From Bacillota bacterium (GTDB lineage Bacteria; Bacillota; Clostridia; Christensenellales; Pumilibacteraceae), in the NCBI GenBank assembly GCA_009787685.1, contig WQSV01000100.1, forward strand, positions 1-5,972: DNA of 5,972 bases, given 5' to 3'. The notes under the pieces are model-generated. The model ran no database searches. It had not been told where the DNA came from and was given only the letters and a program-made list of their open reading frames with translations. The translations under genes and the position numbers were made by a program. Each line of letters opens with the position of its first letter. The first letter of the stretch is position 1. Below are positions 1 to 5,901 of the stretch, piece by piece.

Positions 1-2
1 TA

Positions 3-524
3 TCTCCTCAAACAAGTCAACAAATGCGTTATATGCTTGAAATGGTTGTCACAGACGGAGGGGGAAGACATGCCGGAGTTTCTGGATTTAGGGTTGGGGG
101 GAAAACTGGAACTGCTCAAAAATATGCTGGTGGTGTTGTTGCACAAGGAAAATACATTTCAAGTTTTGTTGGATTTGCCCCAGTTGAAAATCCGAGATAT
201 GCAATCCTCATGCTACTTGATGAACCGGGGCCGGGCGCGTATTATGGAAGTATTGTCGCTGCTCCCGCAGCGGGCAGAGTTTTTCGAAATATTTTTGACT
301 ATCGAGCAATGCAACCAAATCAGCCAGAGCAAAGTGTTCAATATATCACAATGCCAGATCTCTATGGAATGACAGCTTCGGATGCCGCACAAGTTCTTCG
401 TTCACTGGGACTACACTTTGAAATAAGCGGGATTGAAGGAAGAGTCAATTCAACACTTCCCATTGCTGGAGCGCAAGTTCGAGCTGGAAGCGTTGCACTC
501 ATGAGAATAGGGCACACCGTTTAG
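3..524 (+). CDS. spoVD: Class B penicillin-binding protein (SpoVD/FtsI type), C-terminal part, 5' end outside window
   Basis: This is a D,D-transpeptidase that crosslinks peptidoglycan stem peptides at the outer face of the membrane. The open frame enters from the left edge, so the 173 residues seen are only the C-terminus. The in-frame ATG at 24 lies inside the catalytic domain and is not a start. Residues 31-38 of the fragment read VGGKTGTA, the third conserved transpeptidase motif (KTGTA at 34-38). The following FVGFAPVENPRYA stretch is typical of this family. A linker leads to one PASTA domain at about residues 113-169 (MPDLYGMTASDAAQVL, then an 'LPIAGAQVRAGS' turn), and the gene ends in TAG. 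Known: a PASTA tail plus a position directly before murE fits B. subtilis spoVD. In many Clostridia the only dcw class B PBP is of this type, so a vegetative FtsI role cannot be excluded. The SxxK and SxN motifs lie upstream of the window. Confidence 0.9.
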   Translation, partial: SPQTSQQMRYMLEMVVTDGGGRHAGVSGFRVGGKTGTAQKYAGGVVAQGKYISSFVGFAPVENPRYAILMLLDEPGPGAYYGSIVAAPAAGRVFRNIFDYRAMQPNQPEQSVQYITMPDLYGMTASDAAQVLRSLGLHFEISGIEGRVNSTLPIAGAQVRAGSVALMRIGHTV

Positions 525-597
525 TCATTTCTAGTATTCATAGTCAACGAAATAGAATGGCAGGCAAATTGGGGTCAATAAATTTTAAGAATAACGA

Positions 598-603
598 TAA
601 GGA
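598..603 (+). promoter_or_regulatory. Ribosome binding site of murE
   Basis: TAAGGA lies 8 bases before the ATG at 612 and supports that start. The rest of the 87-base spacer after the PBP stop contains no convincing promoter or terminator, so murE is probably cotranscribed with the PBP gene (inference). Confidence 0.65.
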
Positions 604-611
604 TAATCATT

Positions 612-2039
612 ATGAAAAAACTATATAATTTTTTAGAAAACGAAAAAGAAAATATCACTTCATTGGAGTTTGATTCAAAAACAGTTAAGGCGGGCTCAAT
701 ATATTTTTGCTTGGATGGAACAAATGTTGATGGTCATGATTTTGCTGTTAGTGCAGTGGAAAATGGAGCGATTTGCATAGTATGTCAGAGAGAGTTAGAA
801 AACATTCCAGACGATATTACCCAGATAATCGTTCAAGACACGAGAGAAGCGATTTCTCTTGCGTCTCATAAGTTTTTTGGAGAGCCGTCAAGAAAATTAA
901 AAATGATTGGAGTTACGGGAACGAATGGAAAGACAACAACGACCTACATAATAAAAAACATTCTTGAAACAGCTGGCAAAAAAACTGGAATAATTGGCAC
1001 AAATGAGATTGAAATAATGGGGAACAAGTATCCTTCAGATTTAACAACTCCAGATCCAACATATCTTCACAAAACCTTCAAAATGATGGTTGATGCGGGA
1101 GTGGAATACTGTGTCATGGAAGCTTCTGCCCATGCTCTCACTTTGAGAAAACTCAAAGGGGTTATTTTTGATGTCTCAGCATTTACTAATCTTTCGCAAG
1201 ACCATCTCGATTTTTTTGGGACGATGGAAAACTATTTTGAAGCTAAAAGAATACTCTTCACTCCAGAATACACAAAATGTTCAGTCATAAATGCGGATGA
1301 CGAATATGGTCAAAAAATCATAAAAAGTTGTAAAACGCGAAAACTAACATATGGAAGCGAAATGCCGTCTGATATTTTCGGATTGGATTTGAAGATGAGT
1401 GTCAATGGCTTAACATATATTTTAAACTCATTTGACGATGTCGAAAAAATCAAGTTCAATTTGCCGGGAAAATTTAACATGTTTAATTCGCTTTGTGCTA
1501 TTGCTGTTTGCAGAGAGCTTGAAATTGACATGAAAAAAATAGTTAAAGGAGTCAGGACATTAAAAAAAGTTGATGGAAGATTTAATATCATAAACACAGA
1601 GGGATGCAGCATAATAATAGACTATGCTCACACTCCAGAAGGACTTGAAAACATTATCTCTGCGATTCGAGAGTTCGCAAAAAAAAGAATAATAACAGTC
1701 TTTGGTTGTGGTGGAGATAGGGACAAAACGAAGAGGCCTCTCATGGGCGAAGTGGCATCAAGATTGTCGGACTATTGCTTTATCACAAGCGACAATCCGC
1801 GAACGGAAGATCGAAACGACATCATTTCAAATGTTATGTCTGGCATACTGTGTGAAAACAGACAAAAAGTTGAGTCTAATCCCTCAAGAGAGGACGCAAT
1901 TAAATCAGCAATTGAATTTTCTAAAGAGGGAGACATAGTCCTAATTGCTGGAAAAGGTTGTGAACCTTACATGGATGAGGGCGGAGTAAAAAGGGATTAC
2001 AAAGATGAAGACTATGTCAAAAGCCTAATTAAAAATTAA
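612..2039 (+). CDS. murE: UDP-N-acetylmuramoyl-L-alanyl-D-glutamate--2,6-diaminopimelate ligase (MurE)
   Basis: This cytoplasmic ATP-dependent Mur ligase adds the third residue of the stem peptide to UDP-MurNAc-L-Ala-D-Glu. The length, 475 residues, is normal for MurE. The N-terminal UDP-binding domain covers about residues 15-95 (DSKTVKAGSIYFCL). The central ATPase domain has the P-loop GTNGKTTTT at 103-111, TTPDP at 145-149, EASAHAL near 170-176, TNLSQDHLDFFGTME at about 192-206, and K212 (EAKRILF) as the expected carbamylated lysine. The C-terminal domain has DYAHTPEGL at about 337-345, FGCGGDRDKTKRP at 364-376 and DNPR at 394-397. Known: DNPR marks meso-DAP-adding MurE, whereas lysine-adding enzymes differ there. 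Odd: the usual GKGHE is GKGCE (447-451), with Cys450 in place of His, although the Gly and Glu that contact DAP in E. coli are kept. The usual SSH of the MEVSSH motif is SAH. The start is set by the AAGGA at 599-603. Confidence 0.95.
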   Translation: MKKLYNFLENEKENITSLEFDSKTVKAGSIYFCLDGTNVDGHDFAVSAVENGAICIVCQRELENIPDDITQIIVQDTREAISLASHKFFGEPSRKLKMIGVTGTNGKTTTTYIIKNILETAGKKTGIIGTNEIEIMGNKYPSDLTTPDPTYLHKTFKMMVDAGVEYCVMEASAHALTLRKLKGVIFDVSAFTNLSQDHLDFFGTMENYFEAKRILFTPEYTKCSVINADDEYGQKIIKSCKTRKLTYGSEMPSDIFGLDLKMSVNGLTYILNSFDDVEKIKFNLPGKFNMFNSLCAIAVCRELEIDMKKIVKGVRTLKKVDGRFNIINTEGCSIIIDYAHTPEGLENIISAIREFAKKRIITVFGCGGDRDKTKRPLMGEVASRLSDYCFITSDNPRTEDRNDIISNVMSGILCENRQKVESNPSREDAIKSAIEFSKEGDIVLIAGKGCEPYMDEGGVKRDYKDEDYVKSLIKN

Positions 2040-2047
2040 CAATGATA

Positions 2048-2078
2048 TTCAAATGCATGGCTTATCCATGCATTTGAA
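2048..2078 (+). repeat. Perfect 13-bp inverted repeat (hairpin) before mraY
   Basis: The arms at 2048-2060 (TTCAAATGCATGG) and 2066-2078 are exact reverse complements around a 5-base loop (CTTAT). An A-run and the mraY Shine-Dalgarno follow at once. There is no T-tract after the stem on either strand, so it does not look like an intrinsic terminator. It could be an mRNA processing or stability element, a translational control hairpin, or a dyad operator. The structure is certain; the role is unknown. Confidence 0.8.
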
Positions 2079-2081
2079 AAA

Positions 2082-2090
2082 AAAGGAGGA
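2082..2090 (+). promoter_or_regulatory. Ribosome binding site of mraY
   Basis: AAAGGAGGA is a near-consensus Shine-Dalgarno ending 5 bases before the ATG at 2096. It fixes the mraY start. It begins only 3 bases after the preceding hairpin, so ribosome loading could be affected by that stem (inference). Confidence 0.85.
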
Positions 2091-2095
2091 CAACC

Positions 2096-3097
2096 ATGCT
2101 ACTAAGATACGGTCTCAGTTTTATAACAGCGTTAATAGCAACGGTTATTGCAATGCCACTTGTTATTCATGTGTCAAGAAAGTTGAAAGTGAGACAAACA
2201 ATACTTCACTATGTGGACAACCATCAAAAAAAAACAGGCACTCCGACAATGGGAGGTGTTGCTTTTATTGTTTCCGCAACTCTCGCCGCGTTTTCGTTCA
2301 TGACAAATGGATTTTCTTTGATGTTGCTTGTTGTCACAACAATGCTTGCGTTCGGCATACTAGGTTTTTTTGACGACTTCATAAAAGTCTTTTTTAAGCA
2401 GAACAAGGGGCTTTCTGGAAAACAAAAAATAATTTTTCAACTCTTAATTGCAACCGCGGTTTCAGTTTTTGCTTATTTTCAAGTCGGGGACACGCTCTAT
2501 GTTCCTTTCACTTTTCAAGAAGTTTCGCTCGGTGTTTTTGTCATTCCTCTCTCAATTCTAGTTTTCTTAGCCTTGACGAATTCGGTTAATCTAATAGATG
2601 GACTTGATGGGCTTTGTGCGAAAGTTTCGATTGCATATGCAACTGCTTTTGCGGTTTTGGTCGCGATAATCGTTCACACACTTGGAGTGAGTGAAGGACT
2701 AATTTATCAATATCATAATGTCATCATCTTTTCCGCTGCTCTAATTGGAGCGTTGTTTGGATTCATTTGCTATAATGGTTATCCCGCAAAAATATTCATG
2801 GGAGACACAGGTGCGCTCGCAATCGGCGGTGCGCTCGCCGCTCTTGCAATAGTCACAAGAATGACTCTAATCATTCCAATCATAGGAATTATGCTTGTTT
2901 TGACTAGTATGTCAGACATAATTCAAGTCCTCTATTTCAAAAAAACTAAAGGCAAACGCATTTTCCTCATGGCACCACTCCATCATCATTATGAAAAAAA
3001 AGGAGTTCATGAAAATAGAATTGTCACAGTCTACACCTCAATAACCATGGTAGCAGGAGCTGGGACAATCTTGTTGACACTTTTCTTTGTCCTCTAA
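2096..3097 (+). CDS. mraY: Phospho-N-acetylmuramoyl-pentapeptide-transferase (MraY)
   Basis: This integral membrane enzyme transfers phospho-MurNAc-pentapeptide from UDP to undecaprenyl phosphate on the cytoplasmic face, forming lipid I. The length of 333 residues is normal for the family, and the protein is hydrophobic throughout, as expected for the roughly ten-helix fold. Visible motifs, in order, are GTPTMGG at 48-54, the FFDDF pair with D93 and D94, NLIDGLDGL at 165-173, FMGDTGALAIGG at 234-245 (D237), and PLHHHYE at 294-300. D93, D94 and D237 correspond to the three acidic catalytic/Mg-binding residues of characterised MraY. The triple His with the following cytoplasmic loop is a MraY hallmark that separates it from WecA-type relatives. 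The loop after HHH reads KKGVHENRIV, where many homologues have a Trp after the Gly. The start is set by a strong Shine-Dalgarno. The gene ends 51 bases before the murD ATG. Confidence 0.97.
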   Translation: MLLRYGLSFITALIATVIAMPLVIHVSRKLKVRQTILHYVDNHQKKTGTPTMGGVAFIVSATLAAFSFMTNGFSLMLLVVTTMLAFGILGFFDDFIKVFFKQNKGLSGKQKIIFQLLIATAVSVFAYFQVGDTLYVPFTFQEVSLGVFVIPLSILVFLALTNSVNLIDGLDGLCAKVSIAYATAFAVLVAIIVHTLGVSEGLIYQYHNVIIFSAALIGALFGFICYNGYPAKIFMGDTGALAIGGALAALAIVTRMTLIIPIIGIMLVLTSMSDIIQVLYFKKTKGKRIFLMAPLHHHYEKKGVHENRIVTVYTSITMVAGAGTILLTLFFVL

Positions 3098-3103
3098 TTT
3101 AAT
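3074..3103 (+). promoter_or_regulatory. Possible sigma-A-type promoter for murD inside the end of mraY
   Basis: A consensus -35 box TTGACA (3074-3079) is followed after 18 bases by TTTAAT (3098-3103), five of six matches to TATAAT. Transcription would start near 3110 and give a short leader before murD. The -35 overlaps mraY codons and the region is AT-rich, so a chance match is possible. Confidence 0.3.
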
Positions 3104-3125
3104 GCTTTTAATATTCTATTTTTGC

Positions 3126-3160
3126 AAAATTGTTCATACGATTATAGTATGGACAATTTT
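3126..3160 (+). repeat. 14-bp inverted repeat (hairpin) covering the murD start codon
   Basis: The left arm at 3126-3139 (AAAATTGTTCATAC) pairs with 3147-3160 (GTATGGACAATTTT) over 14 base pairs with a single G-U wobble and a 7-base loop (GATTATA). The murD ATG (3149-3151) lies inside the right arm, so a folded transcript would hide it. The stem is AT-rich and followed by a T-containing stretch (TTTTAGTTTATTT). A weak terminator or attenuator is an alternative reading. The structure is visible; the function is inference. Confidence 0.65.
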
Positions 3161-4441
3161 AGTTTATTTGGAAAAAAAGCACTGGTCGTTGGGGCTGGCA
3201 TAAGTGGCAAAGGGTCAGCGTTTGCTCTTCAAAAAATGGGAGCGAGTGTTGATGTTTTTGTTGGTTCATCTGATGAATTTTCGCATATCGAAAATGATAA
3301 ATTTGGCTCTCATGATTTGGTTGTCGTTTCTCCCGGAATTCCTCTTGAGCATGCAGTTTTTTCCTATGCAAAAATGCATGAAGTGCCATTAATTGGTGAG
3401 CTGGAACTTGGGAGCAGGCTTTTTAAGGGCGAAATTGTCGCCATAACGGGCACAAACGGAAAAACGACAACAACTTCACTGGTTGGGGAAATGATGCGAA
3501 ATGCAGGGCTTGAAACCATTGTGAGTGGCAATATTGGCAATTCTTTTGCAAAATGTGCAGTTGAAGAAAATGCAAAATTCGCAGCACTTGAAACATCTTC
3601 TTTTCAACTTGAAACGATTGTTGATTTTAAGCCAAAGGTTGCAACAATTCTCAATATTTCTCCAGATCATCTGGACTATCATGGCACGATGCATCGCTAT
3701 GCAAAAGCGAAATTGAACATTGCCAGAAATCAAACCGAAAACGACACGCTTATTCTTTCAGCCGATGACATTGAGTTGAATCATTTAAAAGGTTTTTCGC
3801 CAAAATCAAAAGTTGTTTTTTTTTCAATCAAAGAAAAAGTTGATGGGGCATACTTGATTGGTGACGACATTTATTTTTGTGGAGAAAAAATTTGTTCAAA
3901 AAATAGCATTAAATTGCATGGTGAACACAATGTTAAAAATGCGCTCGCAGCGACAGCAATGGCATCGGTAATGGAAATAAGAAAAGATGTCATTTCCTAC
4001 ACTCTTGCAAATTTTGGTTCCGCGCCTCATCGATTAAGTTTCGTTGGGAAATTTTTGGGAAAGAGGTATTTCAATGACTCAAAAGCAACAAACATAGCAT
4101 CAGCGCTATCTGCAGCGAATAGTATGCGTGACATAACTTGTATGATTATGGGGGGAAGTGACAAAGGATATGACTTTGCAGAGTTTTTTCAATCGCTCCC
4201 GTCGAATGTTCAAGACATAGTTTTGATTGGGGAAACTGCGAATAAAATCGAAGAAGCGGGAAACAAATTCAATTTCTTTAACTTTTCAAATGCAAATTCA
4301 ATAGAAGAAGCAGTTGAAATTGCATCAAAAAAAAATGTCAAGAATGTTCTCTTAAGCCCTGCTTGTGCAAGTTTTGATATGTTCAAGGACTACACCGAAA
4401 GGGGGTATGCATTTGAAAAATCTGTTCGCAAACTCATCTAA
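3149..4441 (+). CDS. murD: UDP-N-acetylmuramoylalanine--D-glutamate ligase (MurD)
   Basis: This cytoplasmic ATP-dependent Mur ligase adds D-glutamate to UDP-MurNAc-L-Ala, the step before MurE. From the ATG at 3149 it has 430 residues, slightly short but within the family range. The N-terminal Rossmann-like domain begins FGKKALVVGAGISGKGSA (7-24), followed by VVVSPGIP near 58-65. The ATPase domain has ITGTNGKTTTTS (99-110), SGNIGNS (126-132), ETSSFQLE (148-155), SPDHLDYHGT (171-180, His174 a likely metal ligand) and K188 (AKAKLNI) as the expected carbamylated lysine. The C-terminal domain has HRLSFVG (294-300), NDSKATN (309-315), MGGSDKG (334-340) and LSPACASFDMFKDYTERG (402-419). Start choice: an in-frame TTG at 3122 would add 9 residues, but MDNFSLFGKK matches where MurD proteins usually begin. 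Neither start has a recognisable Shine-Dalgarno, which is odd for this cluster. The 3' end overlaps ftsW by 35 bases. Confidence 0.95.
   Translation: MDNFSLFGKKALVVGAGISGKGSAFALQKMGASVDVFVGSSDEFSHIENDKFGSHDLVVVSPGIPLEHAVFSYAKMHEVPLIGELELGSRLFKGEIVAITGTNGKTTTTSLVGEMMRNAGLETIVSGNIGNSFAKCAVEENAKFAALETSSFQLETIVDFKPKVATILNISPDHLDYHGTMHRYAKAKLNIARNQTENDTLILSADDIELNHLKGFSPKSKVVFFSIKEKVDGAYLIGDDIYFCGEKICSKNSIKLHGEHNVKNALAATAMASVMEIRKDVISYTLANFGSAPHRLSFVGKFLGKRYFNDSKATNIASALSAANSMRDITCMIMGGSDKGYDFAEFFQSLPSNVQDIVLIGETANKIEEAGNKFNFFNFSNANSIEEAVEIASKKNVKNVLLSPACASFDMFKDYTERGYAFEKSVRKLI
4398..4405 (+). promoter_or_regulatory. Ribosome binding site for ftsW/spoVE inside murD
   Basis: AAAGGGGG lies within the last codons of murD. 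It ends 1 base before ATG 4407 and 7 bases before an in-frame TTG at 4413. Its spacing favours the TTG, while codon preference favours the ATG, so the true start is one of the two. The overlap suggests translational coupling to murD. Confidence 0.5.
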
Positions 4442-5624
4442 AACAACATATCAAAAACATGGAAAAATTGATATTCCACTTCTTATTGTGACACTTCTTA
4501 TTGTCGCGTTTGGAGTTGTGATGGTCTATTCTGCATCAATGTATAGTGCTTATTTGCATTATGGCAACCCATTTTTCTATATGTGGAAACAAATAATTGG
4601 TGCTATCATGGGAGTAGCGGCGATGGTTGCTTTGTCGTTTATCAACTATAACACTTTGCAAAAGCTTCGTTATCCCATTTTGGCACTCTCCTTTATTCTC
4701 CTTGGAATAATATTCATTCCCGGAGTTGGTGTTGAGCATTATGGTGCAAGAAGATGGTTAAATTTGCCGTTTCTTTCGCTTCAACCATCTGAAATATCAA
4801 AATTCGCAATCATAATTTTCACTGCATCCTATATGGCAAAGCACCACAAAAGCATGCGAAAATTCAAGTATCTCATTCCTGTTCTAATCGTGGGGCTTGC
4901 AACTTGCGCATTAATTCTTTTGCAACCAAATATGTCAATAGTCATTTGCATCGGACTCTTGATGTTGACAATGCTATTTTTGGGTGGGGCAAGAATCAAG
5001 CACTTTATTCTCATGGCGATTCCTCTTGTTGGGACTGTTGTGACATTAATATTAATTGAACCGTATCGAATGAGAAGAATGATGGCATTCATCAACCCTT
5101 GGGCATCTCCATTGGGGGAAGGGTTTCAATTGATTCAGTCACTTTATTCTTTGGGAAGTGGGGGATTGTTCGGAATTGGACTTTTCAATTCAAGACAAAA
5201 ATATCTTTTCCTGCCATTTTCAGAAAGTGATTTTATTTTGAGCATAATAGGTGAAGAATTGGGGCTTGTTGGAATAGTGTTTTTGTTCCTCGCCTATGCA
5301 ATAATGATATATCGCGCAATTCGCATTGCTCAAAACGCTTCCGACAGACTAGGGACATATATGGCGTCTGGAATCGCCGCAATAATCGCGATCCAAGTCT
5401 TAGTAAATGTTGCAGTTGTCACCGGCTCAATTCCGCCAACAGGACTTCCACTGCCATTCATTAGTGCAGGAGGTTCTTCACTCCTCGTTTTCTTAGGAAG
5501 CATAGGAATACTTCAAAGCATTTCACGCCATTCTCATCGCTCAATAAACGCACTCTCAATAAAAACTTCTAAAAAACCAAGATTAAAATTCCCAAAACTA
5601 AAAAAGCCCCAAAAACAAATTTGA
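4407..5624 (+). CDS. spoVE: SEDS-family peptidoglycan glycosyltransferase (FtsW/SpoVE)
   Basis: This multi-spanning membrane protein polymerises glycan strands from lipid II together with a class B PBP, probably the one encoded at the left edge. From ATG 4407 it has 405 residues, and from TTG 4413 it would have 403. An upstream GTG at 4365 would extend the overlap with murD to 77 bases and is unlikely. A short cytoplasmic N-terminus precedes the first membrane segment (about 22-42). SEDS motifs are YGARRWLN (112-119, with the conserved Trp117), LSLQPSEISK (123-132), LLQPNMS (171-177), GEGFQLIQSLYSLGSGG (237-253), LPFSESDFILSIIGEELG (269-286, Asp275 the likely catalytic Asp), NVAVVTGSIPPTGLPLPF (334-351) and SAGGSSLL (353-360). 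The tail from about 383 is lysine-rich and cytoplasmic. Known: the gene after murD is spoVE in B. subtilis, and ftsW and spoVE cannot be separated by sequence alone, so the symbol rests on context. The gene ends in TGA. Confidence 0.92.
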   Translation: MHLKNLFANSSKTTYQKHGKIDIPLLIVTLLIVAFGVVMVYSASMYSAYLHYGNPFFYMWKQIIGAIMGVAAMVALSFINYNTLQKLRYPILALSFILLGIIFIPGVGVEHYGARRWLNLPFLSLQPSEISKFAIIIFTASYMAKHHKSMRKFKYLIPVLIVGLATCALILLQPNMSIVICIGLLMLTMLFLGGARIKHFILMAIPLVGTVVTLILIEPYRMRRMMAFINPWASPLGEGFQLIQSLYSLGSGGLFGIGLFNSRQKYLFLPFSESDFILSIIGEELGLVGIVFLFLAYAIMIYRAIRIAQNASDRLGTYMASGIAAIIAIQVLVNVAVVTGSIPPTGLPLPFISAGGSSLLVFLGSIGILQSISRHSHRSINALSIKTSKKPRLKFPKLKKPQKQI

Positions 5625-5768
5625 TTAACTTTCTTTTTTCCAATCCGCAGTAATTAGATTTGGAATAATAAGTGTTTTCTTGGTTGAAAAAAAGTCCTTG
5701 AAACAGAATTCAGAGCCATTGCGCAACGACACAATATCAACAGACGAGTTATGAACAAGAGTTCTTGA
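5625..5768 (-). other. 47-codon minus-strand open frame without a start codon (possible gene remnant)
   Basis: On the minus strand, 47 codons are open between a TAA (5771-5769) and the TAA stop at 5627-5625, which abuts the ftsW stop. The peptide looks protein-like, with a segment VDIVSLRNGSEFCFKDFF and a C-terminus TLIIPNLITADWKKES, but I do not recognise it. There is no ATG. GTG and TTG codons occur at its codons 13 and 15 with no ribosome binding site that I can see. It may be the end of a decayed gene, or a chance frame in AT-rich DNA. Confidence 0.2.
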
Positions 5769-5770
5769 TT

Positions 5771-5802
5771 AAAGTAGGAGAAAAAAAATCTTCTACTTTT
5801 TT
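5771..5802 (+). terminator. Weak rho-independent terminator downstream of ftsW/spoVE
   Basis: The arms 5771-5780 (AAAGTAGGAG) and 5790-5799 (CTTCTACTTT) pair over 10 bases with one G-U wobble around a 9-base A-rich loop. The stem ends in a T-run (5797-5802). It lies 146 bases after the ftsW stop. The stem is poor in GC, so efficiency may be low. Confidence 0.45.
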
Positions 5803-5851
5803 GCATAGCACATTCAAGTCTCAGTTAAAAATCAGTGAAAAGTTAGTCAAG

Positions 5852-5901
5852 AAAAAAAGGAACCTAACGACAGACCAAGAGACAGAAGAGTCTGAGTTAG
5901 G
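5852..5901 (-). terminator. Terminator-like hairpin on the minus strand
   Basis: The outer stem pairs 5863-5868 (CCTAAC) with 5896-5901 (GTTAGG), and the inner stem pairs 5871-5875 (CAGAC) with 5890-5894 (GTCTG). They are separated by a small internal loop and closed by a 14-base loop. Read on the minus strand, the stem is followed by TTCC and seven T residues, the pattern of an intrinsic terminator. It suggests a minus-strand transcript arriving from beyond the right edge, convergent with the dcw genes. On the + strand no T-tract follows. Confidence 0.45.

Noticed and set aside
37..372. 111-codon + strand open frame inside the PBP gene
   Set aside because: It overlaps the KTGTA transpeptidase frame, has no family motif and no ribosome binding site; it is a shadow frame.
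525..611. Possible promoter or terminator between the PBP gene and murE
   Set aside because: Only 5-base inverted matches and no paired -35/-10 boxes were seen; nothing beyond the murE ribosome binding site can be supported.
2053..2373. 106-codon + strand frame starting in the mraY leader hairpin
   Set aside because: The start lies in the hairpin without a Shine-Dalgarno, and the frame overlaps the conserved start of mraY. The peptide is compositionally odd and shares no known motif.
4365..4406. Upstream GTG start extending the SEDS protein by 14 residues
   Set aside because: The extension is encoded wholly within the conserved LSPACASFDMF region of murD, has no ribosome binding site of its own, and adds non-conserved sequence.
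4407..4420. 14-base match (ATGCATTTGAAAAA) to 2068-2081 in the mraY leader hairpin
   Set aside because: The copy at 4407 encodes the murD/ftsW overlap and has no second arm. A 14-base AT-rich match between two places in 6 kb can occur by chance.
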